In this document: in pieces, positions 1 to 8,197 of the stretch
Numbering within the stretch: position 1 is the first letter of the stretch
Layout: each line of letters begins with the position of its first letter
NCBI GenBank assembly: GCA_007128345.1
Contig: SKXS01000024.1
Coordinates: 1 to 34,284, forward strand
Source of the DNA: Spirochaetia bacterium
GTDB taxonomy: Bacteria > Spirochaetota > Spirochaetia > PWKH01
Length of the DNA stretch: 34,284 bases
Reading direction: 5' to 3'
Notes under the pieces: generated by a model
Database searches by the model: none
What the model was told of the DNA's origin: nothing
Seen by the model: the letters and a program-made list of their open reading frames with translations, nothing else
Made by a program: the position numbers and the translations under genes

Positions 1-51
1 CTTCCGTGGTATCTCTTAATCACCAAGCGTGGACATACGAGGAGCCATACC

Positions 52-1437
52 ATGATCGAAAGAATCCGAGAGCTGCTGAACAGGGAACCCGCGGAAATTC
101 CAGTAACCGCACAGGGATGGGTGCGCACCAAGCGGGATACGAAGCACGTCACCTTCCTGGAAGTGAATGACGGTTCGTGCCTTAAGAGCCTCCAGGTCAT
201 CATCGACCGGAATTCCAGGGAGGTAACCGATACGCTGAACCGGGTTTCCACAGGCGCCAGCGTCTCCTGCACCGGCAGGCTGGCTGAATCACCGGGGAAG
301 AACCAGAAAGTGGAACTGCACGCTGACACCATTGAGCTCATCGGTGAGGCTCCTCCTGAAAGCTATCCCCTGCAGAAGAAGCGCCACAGCTTTGAATTCC
401 TCAGGGAGATTGCCCACCTGCGTCCCCGCACTAACACCATCGGTGCTGTTGCCAGGGTCCGCAACGCCATGAGCAGGGCTGTGCACACCTTTTTCCAGGA
501 GCGTGATTTCCTGTATATCCACACGCCCATCATCACCACTTCAGACTGCGAGGGCGCCGGCGAGATGTTCCAGGTTACCACCCTGCCCCTGAACCAGGTC
601 CCCATGCGGGAGGGCTCACCAGACTACTCAAGAGACTTTTTCCAGAAGCCTGCAAACCTCACGGTCAGCGGGCAGTTGGAGGCGGAAATTTACGCCCTGG
701 CTATGACCAACGTATACACCTTCGGGCCTACCTTCCGGGCTGAGAACTCCAACACCAGCCGTCACCTCTCAGAATTCTGGATGATTGAACCTGAGATGGC
801 CTTCTGTACCTTGGAGGGAAACATGGAGGTCGCAGAATCCTTTCTCAAGTATGTCTTCTCCCACGTACTGGAGACATGCAGGGAGGATATGGAGTTTTTC
901 AATCAGTGGATCCAGAAGGGAGTCATCGATTCCCTCAGCTCAGTTGCCGAGGGGGTCTTCACCCGGATGACCTACACGGATGCGGTGAAGGAACTCACCG
1001 CCGCCCCGGTTTCCTTTGAGTATCCAGTCAGCTGGGGGGCAGACCTCCAGTCGGAACATGAGAAGTACCTCACTGAACAGGTGTGCAGAGGACCGGTGAT
1101 CGTCACCGACTATCCCAGGGAAATCAAGGCGTTCTACATGCTGCTCAACGACGACGAAAAGACCGTCCGCGCCATGGATGTGCTGGTGCCCAGGCTGGGT
1201 GAGATCATCGGGGGCAGCGAACGTGAGTACCGCTATGACGTGCTTACCCGGCGTATCCTGGAGTCGGGACTTGATCCGAAAGATTACTGGTGGTACCTGG
1301 ACCTTCGGCGATACGGAACGGTACCCCATGCCGGTTTCGGCCTGGGGTTTGAACGCGCCGTGCAGTATGTGACGGGCATGCAGAACATCCGGGACGTGAT
1401 CCCCTTCCCCAGGGCTGTAGGAAGCGCTGAATTTTAA
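52..1437 (+). CDS. asnS: Asparaginyl-tRNA synthetase
   Basis: Charges tRNA-Asn with asparagine in the cytoplasm (class II aminoacyl-tRNA synthetase, subclass IIb). The 461-residue length is normal for bacterial AsnRS. The N-terminal part (about 1-105) is the OB-fold anticodon-binding domain (QGWVRTKRD near residue 21). The catalytic core follows, with motif 2 FRAENSN near residue 229 and motif 3 GFGLGFERAVQY near residue 429. The ATG is preceded by GAGGAG at 39-44 with a 7-base spacer. The C-terminus ends in PFPRAVGSAEF, the usual end of this family; the NTS and SEFWMIEPE context favours Asn over Asp specificity. It is a single gene, converging on the minus-strand genes behind it, with a hairpin between them. 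Confidence 0.97.
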   Translation: MIERIRELLNREPAEIPVTAQGWVRTKRDTKHVTFLEVNDGSCLKSLQVIIDRNSREVTDTLNRVSTGASVSCTGRLAESPGKNQKVELHADTIELIGEAPPESYPLQKKRHSFEFLREIAHLRPRTNTIGAVARVRNAMSRAVHTFFQERDFLYIHTPIITTSDCEGAGEMFQVTTLPLNQVPMREGSPDYSRDFFQKPANLTVSGQLEAEIYALAMTNVYTFGPTFRAENSNTSRHLSEFWMIEPEMAFCTLEGNMEVAESFLKYVFSHVLETCREDMEFFNQWIQKGVIDSLSSVAEGVFTRMTYTDAVKELTAAPVSFEYPVSWGADLQSEHEKYLTEQVCRGPVIVTDYPREIKAFYMLLNDDEKTVRAMDVLVPRLGEIIGGSEREYRYDVLTRRILESGLDPKDYWWYLDLRRYGTVPHAGFGLGFERAVQYVTGMQNIRDVIPFPRAVGSAEF

Positions 1438-1438
1438 C

Positions 1439-1460
1439 GGGATCCCGCGATGGGGATCCC
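1439..1460. terminator. Hairpin between convergent genes
   Basis: An 8-bp perfect stem (GGGATCCC at 1439-1446 and again at 1453-1460, each arm self-complementary) with a 6-base loop begins 2 bases after the asnS stop codon. There is no clear U-run on the plus strand. On the minus strand GTTAAAATT follows. It probably separates the two convergent units. Confidence 0.5.
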
Positions 1461-1469
1461 AAACCGCCC

Positions 1470-1751
1470 TCATCTCTCCTCAATGAAGGAACGCCATACG
1501 ATGTACGCCGTCCTGGCAGTGACGGGTATGCACATCGTATAGAGCACCACAAGGTATACAACCATCTCATGCATGAATGGATCAATGACTCCAGCAGCGG
1601 CTGTCAGGTGTATCACCGCTGAGGCAACCGCAGCTGCTCCGCAGAGAAGCACATCACTGCTGTGCACACTCTCCTTCCTCCATACACGCAGAGCAGCAAG
1701 AGATGCCATGAGAAATCCAAACCACAGCGCGTAGATAAGAAATCTGCTCAT
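1470..1751 (-). CDS. Small membrane protein of unknown function
   Basis: A 93-residue protein with about three hydrophobic segments: residues 3-21 (FLIYALWFGFLMASLAALRV), about 34-55 (rich in Ala/Val), and about 62-85. Basic residues flank the first segment. I do not recognise a family. It starts 15 bases after the stop of the exported protein upstream and probably belongs to the same minus-strand operon behind the LuxR-type regulator. No strong Shine-Dalgarno sequence is visible (GAGG lies about 13 bases upstream), so translation may be coupled. A monocistronic or non-coding reading cannot be excluded, but hydrophobic periodicity and gene spacing support a real gene. Confidence 0.6.
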   Translation of the reverse strand: MSRFLIYALWFGFLMASLAALRVWRKESVHSSDVLLCGAAAVASAVIHLTAAAGVIDPFMHEMVVYLVVLYTMCIPVTARTAYIVWRSFIEER

Positions 1752-1766
1752 CAGGGATACCCGTCC

Positions 1767-2123
1767 TCAGTGTCCATAGCGGATATAGTACGATCCGATC
1801 CTGAAGGATGTCCCTGCCACCACCCCCAGTCCTGCCAGGGCGCCCGCTGCAGGGCTTACTGCAGCCACAGCGCCTATCGCGGCGGATTTCATCGTGCCCT
1901 CCCAGGTTGGGGTAATGTTTCTGCCCAGGCAGTCCGCCAGGTAGGTCAGGCTGCCAAAAATGGCGCCTCCCAGAAGAGCCTTAAACACCCCGTCACCTTC
2001 GGCATCCTCCATCTCGCACTCAGTCATCTGTTCGCCGGGTACTGAATCAAAGAGTCCCCCATGTGCCCATACGCCCTGTGCTGAAATCAGCAGAACCAGG
2101 ACGACCGTCACCATCTGTTTCAT
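1767..2123 (-). CDS. Small exported protein with glycine/alanine-rich segment
   Basis: A 118-residue protein. Residues 1-20 are a signal peptide (MKQ, then a VTVVLVLLIS core, cut after VWA). The mature part begins HGGLFDSVPGE and has an acidic patch (ECEMEDAEGD), then a Gly/Ala-rich hydrophobic stretch (about 75-105, with GALAGLGVVAG) that resembles a glycine-zipper or membrane-inserting region. There are two cysteines in the mature part, C37 and C64. The start is set by GGAGGTG four bases before the ATG, one of the strongest ribosome sites in the window. It lies 24 bases after the LuxR-type gene and 15 bases before the small membrane protein. The function is unknown; the context suggests an envelope function controlled by the adjacent regulator. 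Confidence 0.72.
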   Translation of the reverse strand: MKQMVTVVLVLLISAQGVWAHGGLFDSVPGEQMTECEMEDAEGDGVFKALLGGAIFGSLTYLADCLGRNITPTWEGTMKSAAIGAVAAVSPAAGALAGLGVVAGTSFRIGSYYIRYGH

Positions 2124-2147
2124 AGCGCACCTCCGTAACGATTGTAT

Positions 2148-2792
2148 TTACTCCCAGAGGAACGTAATGCCCGACTGCAGCGCCAGCCTCGTCATCTCGG
2201 CGATGGAGCAGGCTCCGGTCTTCCGGGATATCTGTTTTCTGTAGGATTCTACGGTATGATGGGAGAGCTTCAGCTCGTAAGCGATGGACTTGGTGGTTTC
2301 GCCCCGGCTGATGAGTCCCAGGACCTCCCGCTCGCGGACGGTCAGCTGCCTGACATAATTCTTCGCTTCCGTCCGCTCACGGGGATATGATAATCCCTTG
2401 GGCTCCAATTCCCTGCATTCACAGCGGCAGGGCTCAAGGAACTCCCTCACTGATGTGATCATCCGGGCATACTCCTCCGTGCAGTCAATGATCCGTGTGA
2501 TGCCCAGCGAGAGCAGCACAAGTTTCGTCCGCCGTTCAAGAGTACGGGGAGATCCGTAGGCCAGCACATGGGCTTCAGCAGTCAGGCGCATGAGCATCCA
2601 GGATACGCACTGGTCTCGCTCCACCAGCTCAGCCTCGATGCAGTAGACATCAATCCCTGGCATGGGTATGCTGCCCCGAAGGATATCAAGTTCTTCGTAG
2701 GCACAGACCACTGCACAGTTGCATTCACCTTCAAAGAGGTGCATGACCCCTTCCCTCAGCAGATTTGATTTACCGATGATTATTGAGTTCAT
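2148..2792 (-). CDS. LuxR/FixJ-type transcription regulator with degenerate receiver
   Basis: A 214-residue DNA-binding regulator. Residues about 148-210 are a LuxR-type helix-turn-helix (LTVREREVLGLISRGETTK, then SHHTVESYRKQISRK). Residues 1-120 have the length and hydrophobic pattern of a response-regulator receiver, but the acidic pair near the N-terminus is absent (IIGKSN in place of the usual VDDH), and the phosphoacceptor aspartate position holds Glu53 (DVYCIEAEL). The switch lysine is not visible. It is therefore unlikely to be controlled by ordinary phosphorylation. It is unusually cysteine-rich: 10 Cys, with a CxC at 24-26 and a CxCxC at 122-126. No sensor kinase is nearby. It heads an operon with two small envelope proteins. 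No Shine-Dalgarno sequence precedes the ATG. Confidence 0.85.
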   Translation of the reverse strand: MNSIIIGKSNLLREGVMHLFEGECNCAVVCAYEELDILRGSIPMPGIDVYCIEAELVERDQCVSWMLMRLTAEAHVLAYGSPRTLERRTKLVLLSLGITRIIDCTEEYARMITSVREFLEPCRCECRELEPKGLSYPRERTEAKNYVRQLTVREREVLGLISRGETTKSIAYELKLSHHTVESYRKQISRKTGACSIAEMTRLALQSGITFLWE

Positions 2793-3087
2793 GCAATAGG
2801 TATTGGGGGATGCGGAATATTTGATTCACCTATGAAGCGACATTTGTATACATTTTTTCACAGGAGATAAACAGCGGAGAAACTCCTGTCCGATGCTGAC
2901 AGGGAAGACTGCAGGCACTACTAAGCATATTCAGCTGATCTGCAATGGCCCTTGCATCCTATACTGACGCATATGCATTTGCTGCATGGGGATTCCTCAA
3001 AGACGCACAGATCCCGTCATCAGAAGTACATTGAGCAGAGTCAATTACAGCAGATAATCACATCAGTTTGTTCCGCACACCAGTATG
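2793..3087. other. Intergenic region, no gene seen
   Basis: These 295 bases separate the 3' end of the nitroreductase gene from the start of the LuxR-type gene (both minus strand). They are more AT-rich than their neighbours. A 6-bp inverted repeat (CCTGTC at 2885-2890, GACAGG at 2898-2903, 7-base loop) is the only clear structure. The LuxR promoter must lie here; TATACA at 2850-2845 (minus) is a possible -10 box but lacks a good -35. Confidence 0.5.
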
Positions 3088-3606
3088 CTAGAGGAAGGTG
3101 ACCAGCTCTTCAAGGGCCTTCCGGTGCTTCTCCGTCTGTTTCTCATACCCGTCCCTCGGGTAGCCCAGGGGAGTGATCGCGAAGACCTCCTCATCCGTAC
3201 CCAGCGAAAGGGCGCTTGTGAGTAGGTTCGGGTCAAATGCGGCAATCCAGCAGGTGCCAACCCCTTCGCTGTCAGCGCAGAGGATCATGTGATCCATAGC
3301 GATGGTGAGATCGGTCTCAAGAGAGTTGTACCCGTCATGCTTTCGTGTCCAGGCATCTGCCCTTCTTCCGGCCACCGCCAATACAGCCGGTGCGTCCTGA
3401 AACCAAGGAGCTTCGTAGCTCTGCTTCACCTGGTCGAGCATATCCTTTGACGTAATGACGAAAAACCGCCACGGCTGACGGTTTGCTGCTGACGGTGCAA
3501 GCCTTCCCGCTTCGAGAATCCGCTTGAGCACATCCCTGGGTATCTTCCGATCAGGGTCGTAGTTCCTCACACTCACACGACTTTTGACGATCTGTACATA
3601 ATCCAT
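3088..3606 (-). CDS. Nitroreductase-family FMN oxidoreductase
   Basis: A 172-residue flavoprotein of the nitroreductase family, which uses FMN and NAD(P)H to reduce nitro compounds, quinones or similar acceptors; the real substrate is not predictable. Features: the FMN phosphate-binding start SRVSVRNYDPDRKI (residues 9-22), the APSAANRQPWRF segment (about 37-48, ribityl/isoalloxazine contact), and GVGTCWIAAF (about 115-124) with ITPLGYP near residue 144. It is at the short end of the family. The ATG is preceded by GGGGGAAGG. It is the third gene of a manA-yaiI operon, 31 bases after yaiI. The context gives no metabolic link to mannose. Confidence 0.9.
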   Translation of the reverse strand: MDYVQIVKSRVSVRNYDPDRKIPRDVLKRILEAGRLAPSAANRQPWRFFVITSKDMLDQVKQSYEAPWFQDAPAVLAVAGRRADAWTRKHDGYNSLETDLTIAMDHMILCADSEGVGTCWIAAFDPNLLTSALSLGTDEEVFAITPLGYPRDGYEKQTEKHRKALEELVTFL

Positions 3607-3637
3607 ACCTTCCCCCTTATGCGTACGGCCGGCGAAC

Positions 3638-4078
3638 TTATTTCAGCACCTGTTCAAGAGCCCGGGCAAATGCTGAGGAGCTTCCGCCGTGCCGCTTTTT
3701 TCTCCGTCCTATACCGTGGGGTTCCGCTTCACGAACCCCTTCCATGAACTGGAGCAGCGAGAGCCGCTCCCTGATATTCTCACTAGTGTAGGTCTTCCCG
3801 GAATCATCGATGCACCATGCACCCTTTCGGATGACCTCTTCCATCAGCCTGACATCCCGGGTGATCACCAGGTCACCCGGCATGACCCTTGATGCAATGT
3901 ACGCATCGCTGCTCCCTTCTTGTATCTCCACCAGCTCCAGTGAAACCAGTTCGTGGCGGGGTATGTCAACCTTCCGGTCAGCTGCAATCCGCACACTGAC
4001 ACCTCTTTGTATCCCTGCTTTACAGGCAATCTCCCGGATCCGCTTCGGGCAACCGTCACCATCCACCCAGATTGTCAC
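3638..4078 (-). CDS. yaiI: YaiI/YqxD (DUF188) family protein
   Basis: A 146-residue protein of the UPF0178 family, a PIN-like nuclease fold with no firmly assigned function. It shows the family start MTIWVDGDGCPK with its metal-binding aspartates, the central GDLVITRD motif (about 68-75) and the GRRKKRHGGSSSAFARAL tail (about 123-140). It starts with GTG, overlapping the manA stop codon by four bases (GTGA), so translation is coupled to manA. It is followed by the nitroreductase gene. Confidence 0.92.
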   Translation of the reverse strand: MTIWVDGDGCPKRIREIACKAGIQRGVSVRIAADRKVDIPRHELVSLELVEIQEGSSDAYIASRVMPGDLVITRDVRLMEEVIRKGAWCIDDSGKTYTSENIRERLSLLQFMEGVREAEPHGIGRRKKRHGGSSSAFARALEQVLK

Positions 4079-5232
4079 TGACTGACCCCCTGCGATGCCA
4101 GGTAGAGCTGACCTGTGCTCTCAATACTGTACCGGCCTATACAGGCGGGAATCACGAAGGACTGCCCCCTGTTTGCCTGGTACACTCGCCTGCCCCCTTC
4201 CCAGGAAATCATCGTCTCCCCGGAAATCACAATACCGATTTCCAGATAATCGGCCCTCTCTATAGTCCATCTGCCTTCGGCACATTCGCGAAGCAGGAAA
4301 TCATCCGCCGCCGCAGGGAAAGCGGGACGCGGATCACCAGCTGATCGGCACGCGGTAAAAGGGACAACCGGCTGCTGGTCTATGGAGAAGACCTCCAGCA
4401 GTTCCCTGACATCTATGTGCTTCTTGGTCAGCCCACCCCGGATTACGTTATCGGAGTTTGCCATAAGCTCCACGGCAAACCCTGAAATGTACGCATGAAG
4501 GTTTCCCGGGGAAAGGAAAATTGCCTCGCCGGGGGAGAGGTCCAGCACCTGGAGATAGATCGGGGAAGCAATGCCGATATCCAGTCCAAAGCGCTGGCTG
4601 AATTCCCGTGCAAGGGCGTAGATGCCGTGATCATCATCCTCTATGACCGACAACAGCTGCACGAATTCCTGGAGCAGACGCTGCCTGAAGCCCTTCGGGG
4701 AACAGAAAAGCCGGCGGACAAATGAGACGCATCCGTCACGGGCAAGGTCCCTGAGCATAGGAAACGGAGAAGCCAGCTTATGAAGTTCCGCATCACTGCG
4801 CAGGCCGCACATAGCCCTGAAGGGAGAGAGGGCGCAGAGAATCTCAGGTTTATGTTGTGCATCCCGGTAGGTACGGTTTGGCGCATCCCTGGGTATGCCC
4901 TCCTGCTCCTCCCGGGCGAATCCCCTGCGCGCCTGCCCGGCATCGGGATGACACTGGATGGAAAGCGGTGCAGCAGCTGCGAGCAGCTTGAAAAGAAAGG
5001 AGATATCATCCCCCATGCCGATCCAGTACCCGGGATCATCCTCTATGCAGGCACGCAGGGACTTGCGCACACCGCCAAGTTCAACCATGCTCATGCCGCC
5101 CGGGTGCGTACCCATCCAGAGTTCAGCGTAAGGGGTTTGTTCCGGATTCTCCAGCCCGAGGAGCCGGGGAATATGAACCGGAGAACCCCATGGGTACTGC
5201 TGGACCGCGGGAATAAGGGTATGCACGTTCAT
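4075..5232 (-). CDS. manA: Mannose-6-phosphate isomerase, class I
   Basis: Zinc enzyme that interconverts mannose 6-phosphate and fructose 6-phosphate. It links mannose use or mannosyl-glycan synthesis to glycolysis, fitting the phosphofructokinase gene divergent to it. With the start at 5232 the protein has 385 residues. Motifs: AELWMGTHP (36-44), zinc ligands Q93 and H95 (SIQCHPD), E130 (QHKPE) and H246 (GNLHAYISG), and the catalytic-site SDNVIRGGLT ending at residue 269. I chose the ATG at 5232 because homology starts there (HTLIPAVQQYPWG). A TTG 12 codons upstream is in frame, but that TTG is itself the first half of the -35 box. No Shine-Dalgarno sequence precedes the ATG. Confidence 0.95.
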   Translation of the reverse strand: MNVHTLIPAVQQYPWGSPVHIPRLLGLENPEQTPYAELWMGTHPGGMSMVELGGVRKSLRACIEDDPGYWIGMGDDISFLFKLLAAAAPLSIQCHPDAGQARRGFAREEQEGIPRDAPNRTYRDAQHKPEILCALSPFRAMCGLRSDAELHKLASPFPMLRDLARDGCVSFVRRLFCSPKGFRQRLLQEFVQLLSVIEDDDHGIYALAREFSQRFGLDIGIASPIYLQVLDLSPGEAIFLSPGNLHAYISGFAVELMANSDNVIRGGLTKKHIDVRELLEVFSIDQQPVVPFTACRSAGDPRPAFPAAADDFLLRECAEGRWTIERADYLEIGIVISGETMISWEGGRRVYQANRGQSFVIPACIGRYSIESTGQLYLASQGVSQ

Positions 5233-5239
5233 ATCTGCA

Positions 5240-5268
5240 ATAATGGACCAATCATATGGGGATGTCAA
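5240..5268 (-). promoter_or_regulatory. manA promoter, leaderless type
   Basis: TTGACA (5268-5263), 17-base spacer, CATTAT (5245-5240), then seven bases to the manA ATG at 5232. Transcription would start at or next to the A of the start codon. There is no Shine-Dalgarno sequence. Confidence 0.75.
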
Positions 5269-5279
5269 TGCGAAGCGAG

Positions 5280-5308
5280 TTGAAGAAGAGATTCATTTTC
5301 AATATACT
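5280..5308 (+). promoter_or_regulatory. pfp promoter
   Basis: TTGAAG (5280-5285), 17-base spacer, TATACT (5303-5308). Transcription would start near 5315, leaving a short leader with AAAGGAG six bases before the ATG at 5341. It lies back to back with the manA promoter; the two -35 boxes are 11 bases apart. Confidence 0.7.
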
Positions 5309-5340
5309 ACCTGCATTCAACCAGACCAAAGGAGTTGCAT

Positions 5341-6999
5341 ATGGCCTATTCACCCCTTCAGCAGGTACGCTACGGCTACCAACCAAAACTTCCCGGAGTG
5401 CTTCGAGAAGACATCAGGAAGATGACCCCAATGAAGGGGGCAGCCACTGAGTCGGCATCTGACCACTCGGAGATTCGAGAACGGTTTCCCCATACCTACG
5501 GCATGCCCATGGTGCGCTTCGAGCAGGGAGAGAATCCCGATGTTCCGGAAAAACGAAATATCGGTGTGGTGCTCTCCGGCGGGCAGGCGCCGGGAGGGCA
5601 CAATGTCATAGCCGGGCTCTACGATGCGCTGGCAAGCGCCAATCCGGAATCAAAGCTCTACGGATTCATCGGCGGTCCTTCGGGCATTCTCAAGGACGAC
5701 TGCCGTGAGCTCACGGGAGCAGTCATTGACGAGTACCGCAACACAGGTGGATTCGACATCATCGGGTCCGGCAGGACCAAGCTGGAATCCGAAAGCGACT
5801 TTGCGCAGTGCGCCAAGGTCTGCAACGCCCGTTCCATCTGCGCGCTGGTGATCATAGGAGGAGATGATTCAAACACAAATGCTGCAATGCTTGCCGAATA
5901 CTTTGTCCGCAACAAATCAGGCATACAGGTGATCGGGGTGCCCAAGACAATTGACGGAGATCTGAAAAACGAACACATTGAGGCATCCTTCGGATTCGAT
6001 ACCGCCACCAAAACCTATGCGGAGCTCATTGGAAATATCCAGCGTGACGCCAATTCATCCCGCAAGTACTGGCACTTCATTAAGCTCATGGGACGCAGCG
6101 CTTCTCACATATGCCTCGAATGCGCCCTGCTTACCCGTCCTACCATGGCCCTCATATCAGAGGAGGTGGAAGCGAAAAAGCAGACCCTCGGCGACATCGT
6201 ATCCCAGATAACCGACTGCGTGGTCTCCCGCGGCAGGCAAGGGATGCACTTCGGCATCGTCCTGGTTCCCGAAGGGCTCATCGAGTTCATCCCCGAAATG
6301 AAGACCCTCATATCGCGCCTCAATGACCTGCTGGCGCAGGACGGCGGGGAGATATCAGGTATAGAAGATCCTCTACAGCGATGCACCAAGGTAGCGACGC
6401 TGCTCCCGAAAGCAAGCGGATCACTGTTCAGCACTCTGCCCCAGGAAATCCAGATGCAGCTGCTGCTTGACCGTGACCCCCACGGCAATGTGCAGGTATC
6501 CCGTATTGAAACTGAAAAACTCCTCATCCAGATGGTCGCTGACCGGCTCAGGCATCTCAGGCAGGAGGGGATCTATACCGGACCGTTCAGCTCACAGCAC
6601 CACTTCTTCGGCTACGAAGGACGGTGCGCATTCCCGTCAAACTTTGATGCTGACTACTGCTACTCCCTCGGGTATACCGCATTCCTGCTCATTGCATCAG
6701 GCCTTACCGGGTATATATCTTCAGTCACCGGTCTTTCCAAACCCGCAGACAAATGGAATGCAGGGGGAGTTCCCATCACCATGATGATGAATATGGAAAA
6801 GCGTCACGGTTCACAGAAATCTGTAATCAGGAAGGCTCTGGTGGAACTCGACGGCAAGCCCTTTGGGGTGTTTGCAGCATCACGCGATGCCTGGGCTTCG
6901 GGCAACGAATTCCTCTATCCCGGTGCCATCCAGTATTTCGGTCCACCCGAGGTATGCGACCAGCCGTCGGTCACCCTAACCCTGGAACAGGAATCCTGA
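5341..6999 (+). CDS. pfp: Diphosphate-dependent 6-phosphofructokinase
   Basis: Phosphorylates fructose 6-phosphate using pyrophosphate, reversibly, in the cytoplasm. The 552-residue length and an N-terminal extension place it in the long PPi-PFK clade of spirochaetes, chlamydiae and plants. Motifs: GVVLSGGQAPGGHN (about 75-88), GGDDSNTNAA (173-182) where Asp at the second position after GG is the PPi-type signature, PKTIDGDL (201-208) with the catalytic Asp and the lysine typical of PPi enzymes, and KLMGRSASH (248-256). The start is the ATG at 5341, after AAAGGAG; a TTG two codons earlier is less likely. It is a single gene with its own promoter, divergent from manA. Confidence 0.96.
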   Translation: MAYSPLQQVRYGYQPKLPGVLREDIRKMTPMKGAATESASDHSEIRERFPHTYGMPMVRFEQGENPDVPEKRNIGVVLSGGQAPGGHNVIAGLYDALASANPESKLYGFIGGPSGILKDDCRELTGAVIDEYRNTGGFDIIGSGRTKLESESDFAQCAKVCNARSICALVIIGGDDSNTNAAMLAEYFVRNKSGIQVIGVPKTIDGDLKNEHIEASFGFDTATKTYAELIGNIQRDANSSRKYWHFIKLMGRSASHICLECALLTRPTMALISEEVEAKKQTLGDIVSQITDCVVSRGRQGMHFGIVLVPEGLIEFIPEMKTLISRLNDLLAQDGGEISGIEDPLQRCTKVATLLPKASGSLFSTLPQEIQMQLLLDRDPHGNVQVSRIETEKLLIQMVADRLRHLRQEGIYTGPFSSQHHFFGYEGRCAFPSNFDADYCYSLGYTAFLLIASGLTGYISSVTGLSKPADKWNAGGVPITMMMNMEKRHGSQKSVIRKALVELDGKPFGVFAASRDAWASGNEFLYPGAIQYFGPPEVCDQPSVTLTLEQES

Positions 7000-7015
7000 A
7001 GCATTCAGGAATTCC
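6990..7015. terminator. Weak hairpin at convergent gene ends
   Basis: An imperfect inverted repeat overlaps the pfp stop codon: GGAA-T-CCTGAA (6990-7000), loop GCA, TTCAGG-A-A-TTCC (7004-7015), with one bulged base. There is no U-run. It sits between pfp and the convergent alcohol dehydrogenase gene. Confidence 0.35.
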
Positions 7016-7020
7016 GTGCA

Positions 7021-8178
7021 TTATAAGCGGCTCAGAAGCACTGCCTCCAGTTCCCCGGCATCCAGGATGACCGGGGCCTGCTTGCAGTCGGAAGCAGCCG
7101 CGGCGCGTTTCAGCTTCTCTTTGGTAAATCCGTATTCTGAAAGCCTCGGCCTGACAAGCTGCTCCTGCCACCGTGAAAGGGTGTTCAGCAGCATGGGTAT
7201 TCCATCTTCCGCAGTGCATGTGTCACTGCTGCCTGCAAGGGCGCATCCCGCACGGGCATACTTCCGGTAGGTTTCCCCGTCTCTATAGCCGCTTGATTCC
7301 AGCTTCCTGATGCTGGCAGCCGTTATTTCGAACAGCAGCGTGCCGCAGACAATATTGTGGGGAATATCCTGCATTCCTCCCAGAACGCCGGCAACCCCAT
7401 GGACAGCCCCGAGACCAGCGTTTGACAGTGTGATTCCTGAGAGGTATGCGGCAAGGAGCATCTGCGCCCTGAAATCTTCATCAGGCTCATCACGTACAGC
7501 TTTGTCGAACGCCGATCCGGCAAGGCAGAGCCCCTGGAGAGCAAGCGCATCAGTAATGGGATGTGCCCGCACCGAGACATAGGACTCAAGCAGCTGGGTC
7601 ACAGCATCAAGTCCCGATGCGGCTGTCACTGACGGGGGACAGGTGAGTGAGAGCTGCGGGTCAAGGACGGCAATATCAGGTGTGTAGGCTTCATGACGCA
7701 GGGACTTCTTGAAGCTTCCAATCCTGCTGATGACCGCGTTGAACGACGATTCGCTCCCCGTGCCTGCAGTGGTAGGTACCGCACTGAAGTGGACTCGCTT
7801 CCCCGACGGCTTCCGGTCCCCTACCCCTTCCAGGTAGCGCTCCACCCCAAGGGGTTCACACACCATAGCCGAGACGGCCTTAGCCGCGTCAATGACGCTC
7901 CCCCCGCCGACGGCCGTTACGGCCTGGACATGGAATTCCTTGGCTTCCCGCGTGATATCATCCACCAGTTCTACAGAGGGCTCTCCCTTCACCCGATGGA
8001 TCTGGCATGCAATGGAGGCATCCCTGAAAGCCTCTTCTATCCGTGCACGCCATCCTGAGCGGTCAAGGGAAGATCCTCCGGTCAGCAGCGCCGCCCGTTG
8101 AATCCCCATGCTTCCGAGCATCCCAGGAAGCTGCAGCACTCCCTGCGAAGCGCATACAAGCTGCCCTGTACTGTACAT
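7021..8178 (-). CDS. Iron-containing alcohol dehydrogenase family protein
   Basis: A 385-residue NAD(P)-dependent dehydrogenase of the Fe-ADH superfamily (group III). Seen: dinucleotide-binding AVGGGSVIDAAKAV (GGG at about 91-93), VPTTAGTGSE, and the metal site. Of the four usual metal ligands, Asp (ASGLDAVTQLLE), His (GAVHGVAG) and His (DIPHN) are present, but the His of the common DxLTH motif is Gln, a change seen in a subset of the family. The substrate cannot be predicted; an alcohol, lactaldehyde or hydroxy acid are all possible. I prefer the ATG at 8178, which has AAGGA seven bases upstream, over the ATG at 8193. It lies 19 bases after yhbY. Confidence 0.88.
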   Translation of the reverse strand: MYSTGQLVCASQGVLQLPGMLGSMGIQRAALLTGGSSLDRSGWRARIEEAFRDASIACQIHRVKGEPSVELVDDITREAKEFHVQAVTAVGGGSVIDAAKAVSAMVCEPLGVERYLEGVGDRKPSGKRVHFSAVPTTAGTGSESSFNAVISRIGSFKKSLRHEAYTPDIAVLDPQLSLTCPPSVTAASGLDAVTQLLESYVSVRAHPITDALALQGLCLAGSAFDKAVRDEPDEDFRAQMLLAAYLSGITLSNAGLGAVHGVAGVLGGMQDIPHNIVCGTLLFEITAASIRKLESSGYRDGETYRKYARAGCALAGSSDTCTAEDGIPMLLNTLSRWQEQLVRPRLSEYGFTKEKLKRAAAASDCKQAPVILDAGELEAVLLSRL

Positions 8179-8197
8179 ACGAAATTCCTTCATACCT

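Noticed and set aside
940..1473. 177-codon minus frame over asnS
   Set aside because: Shadow of a conserved gene in GC-rich DNA.
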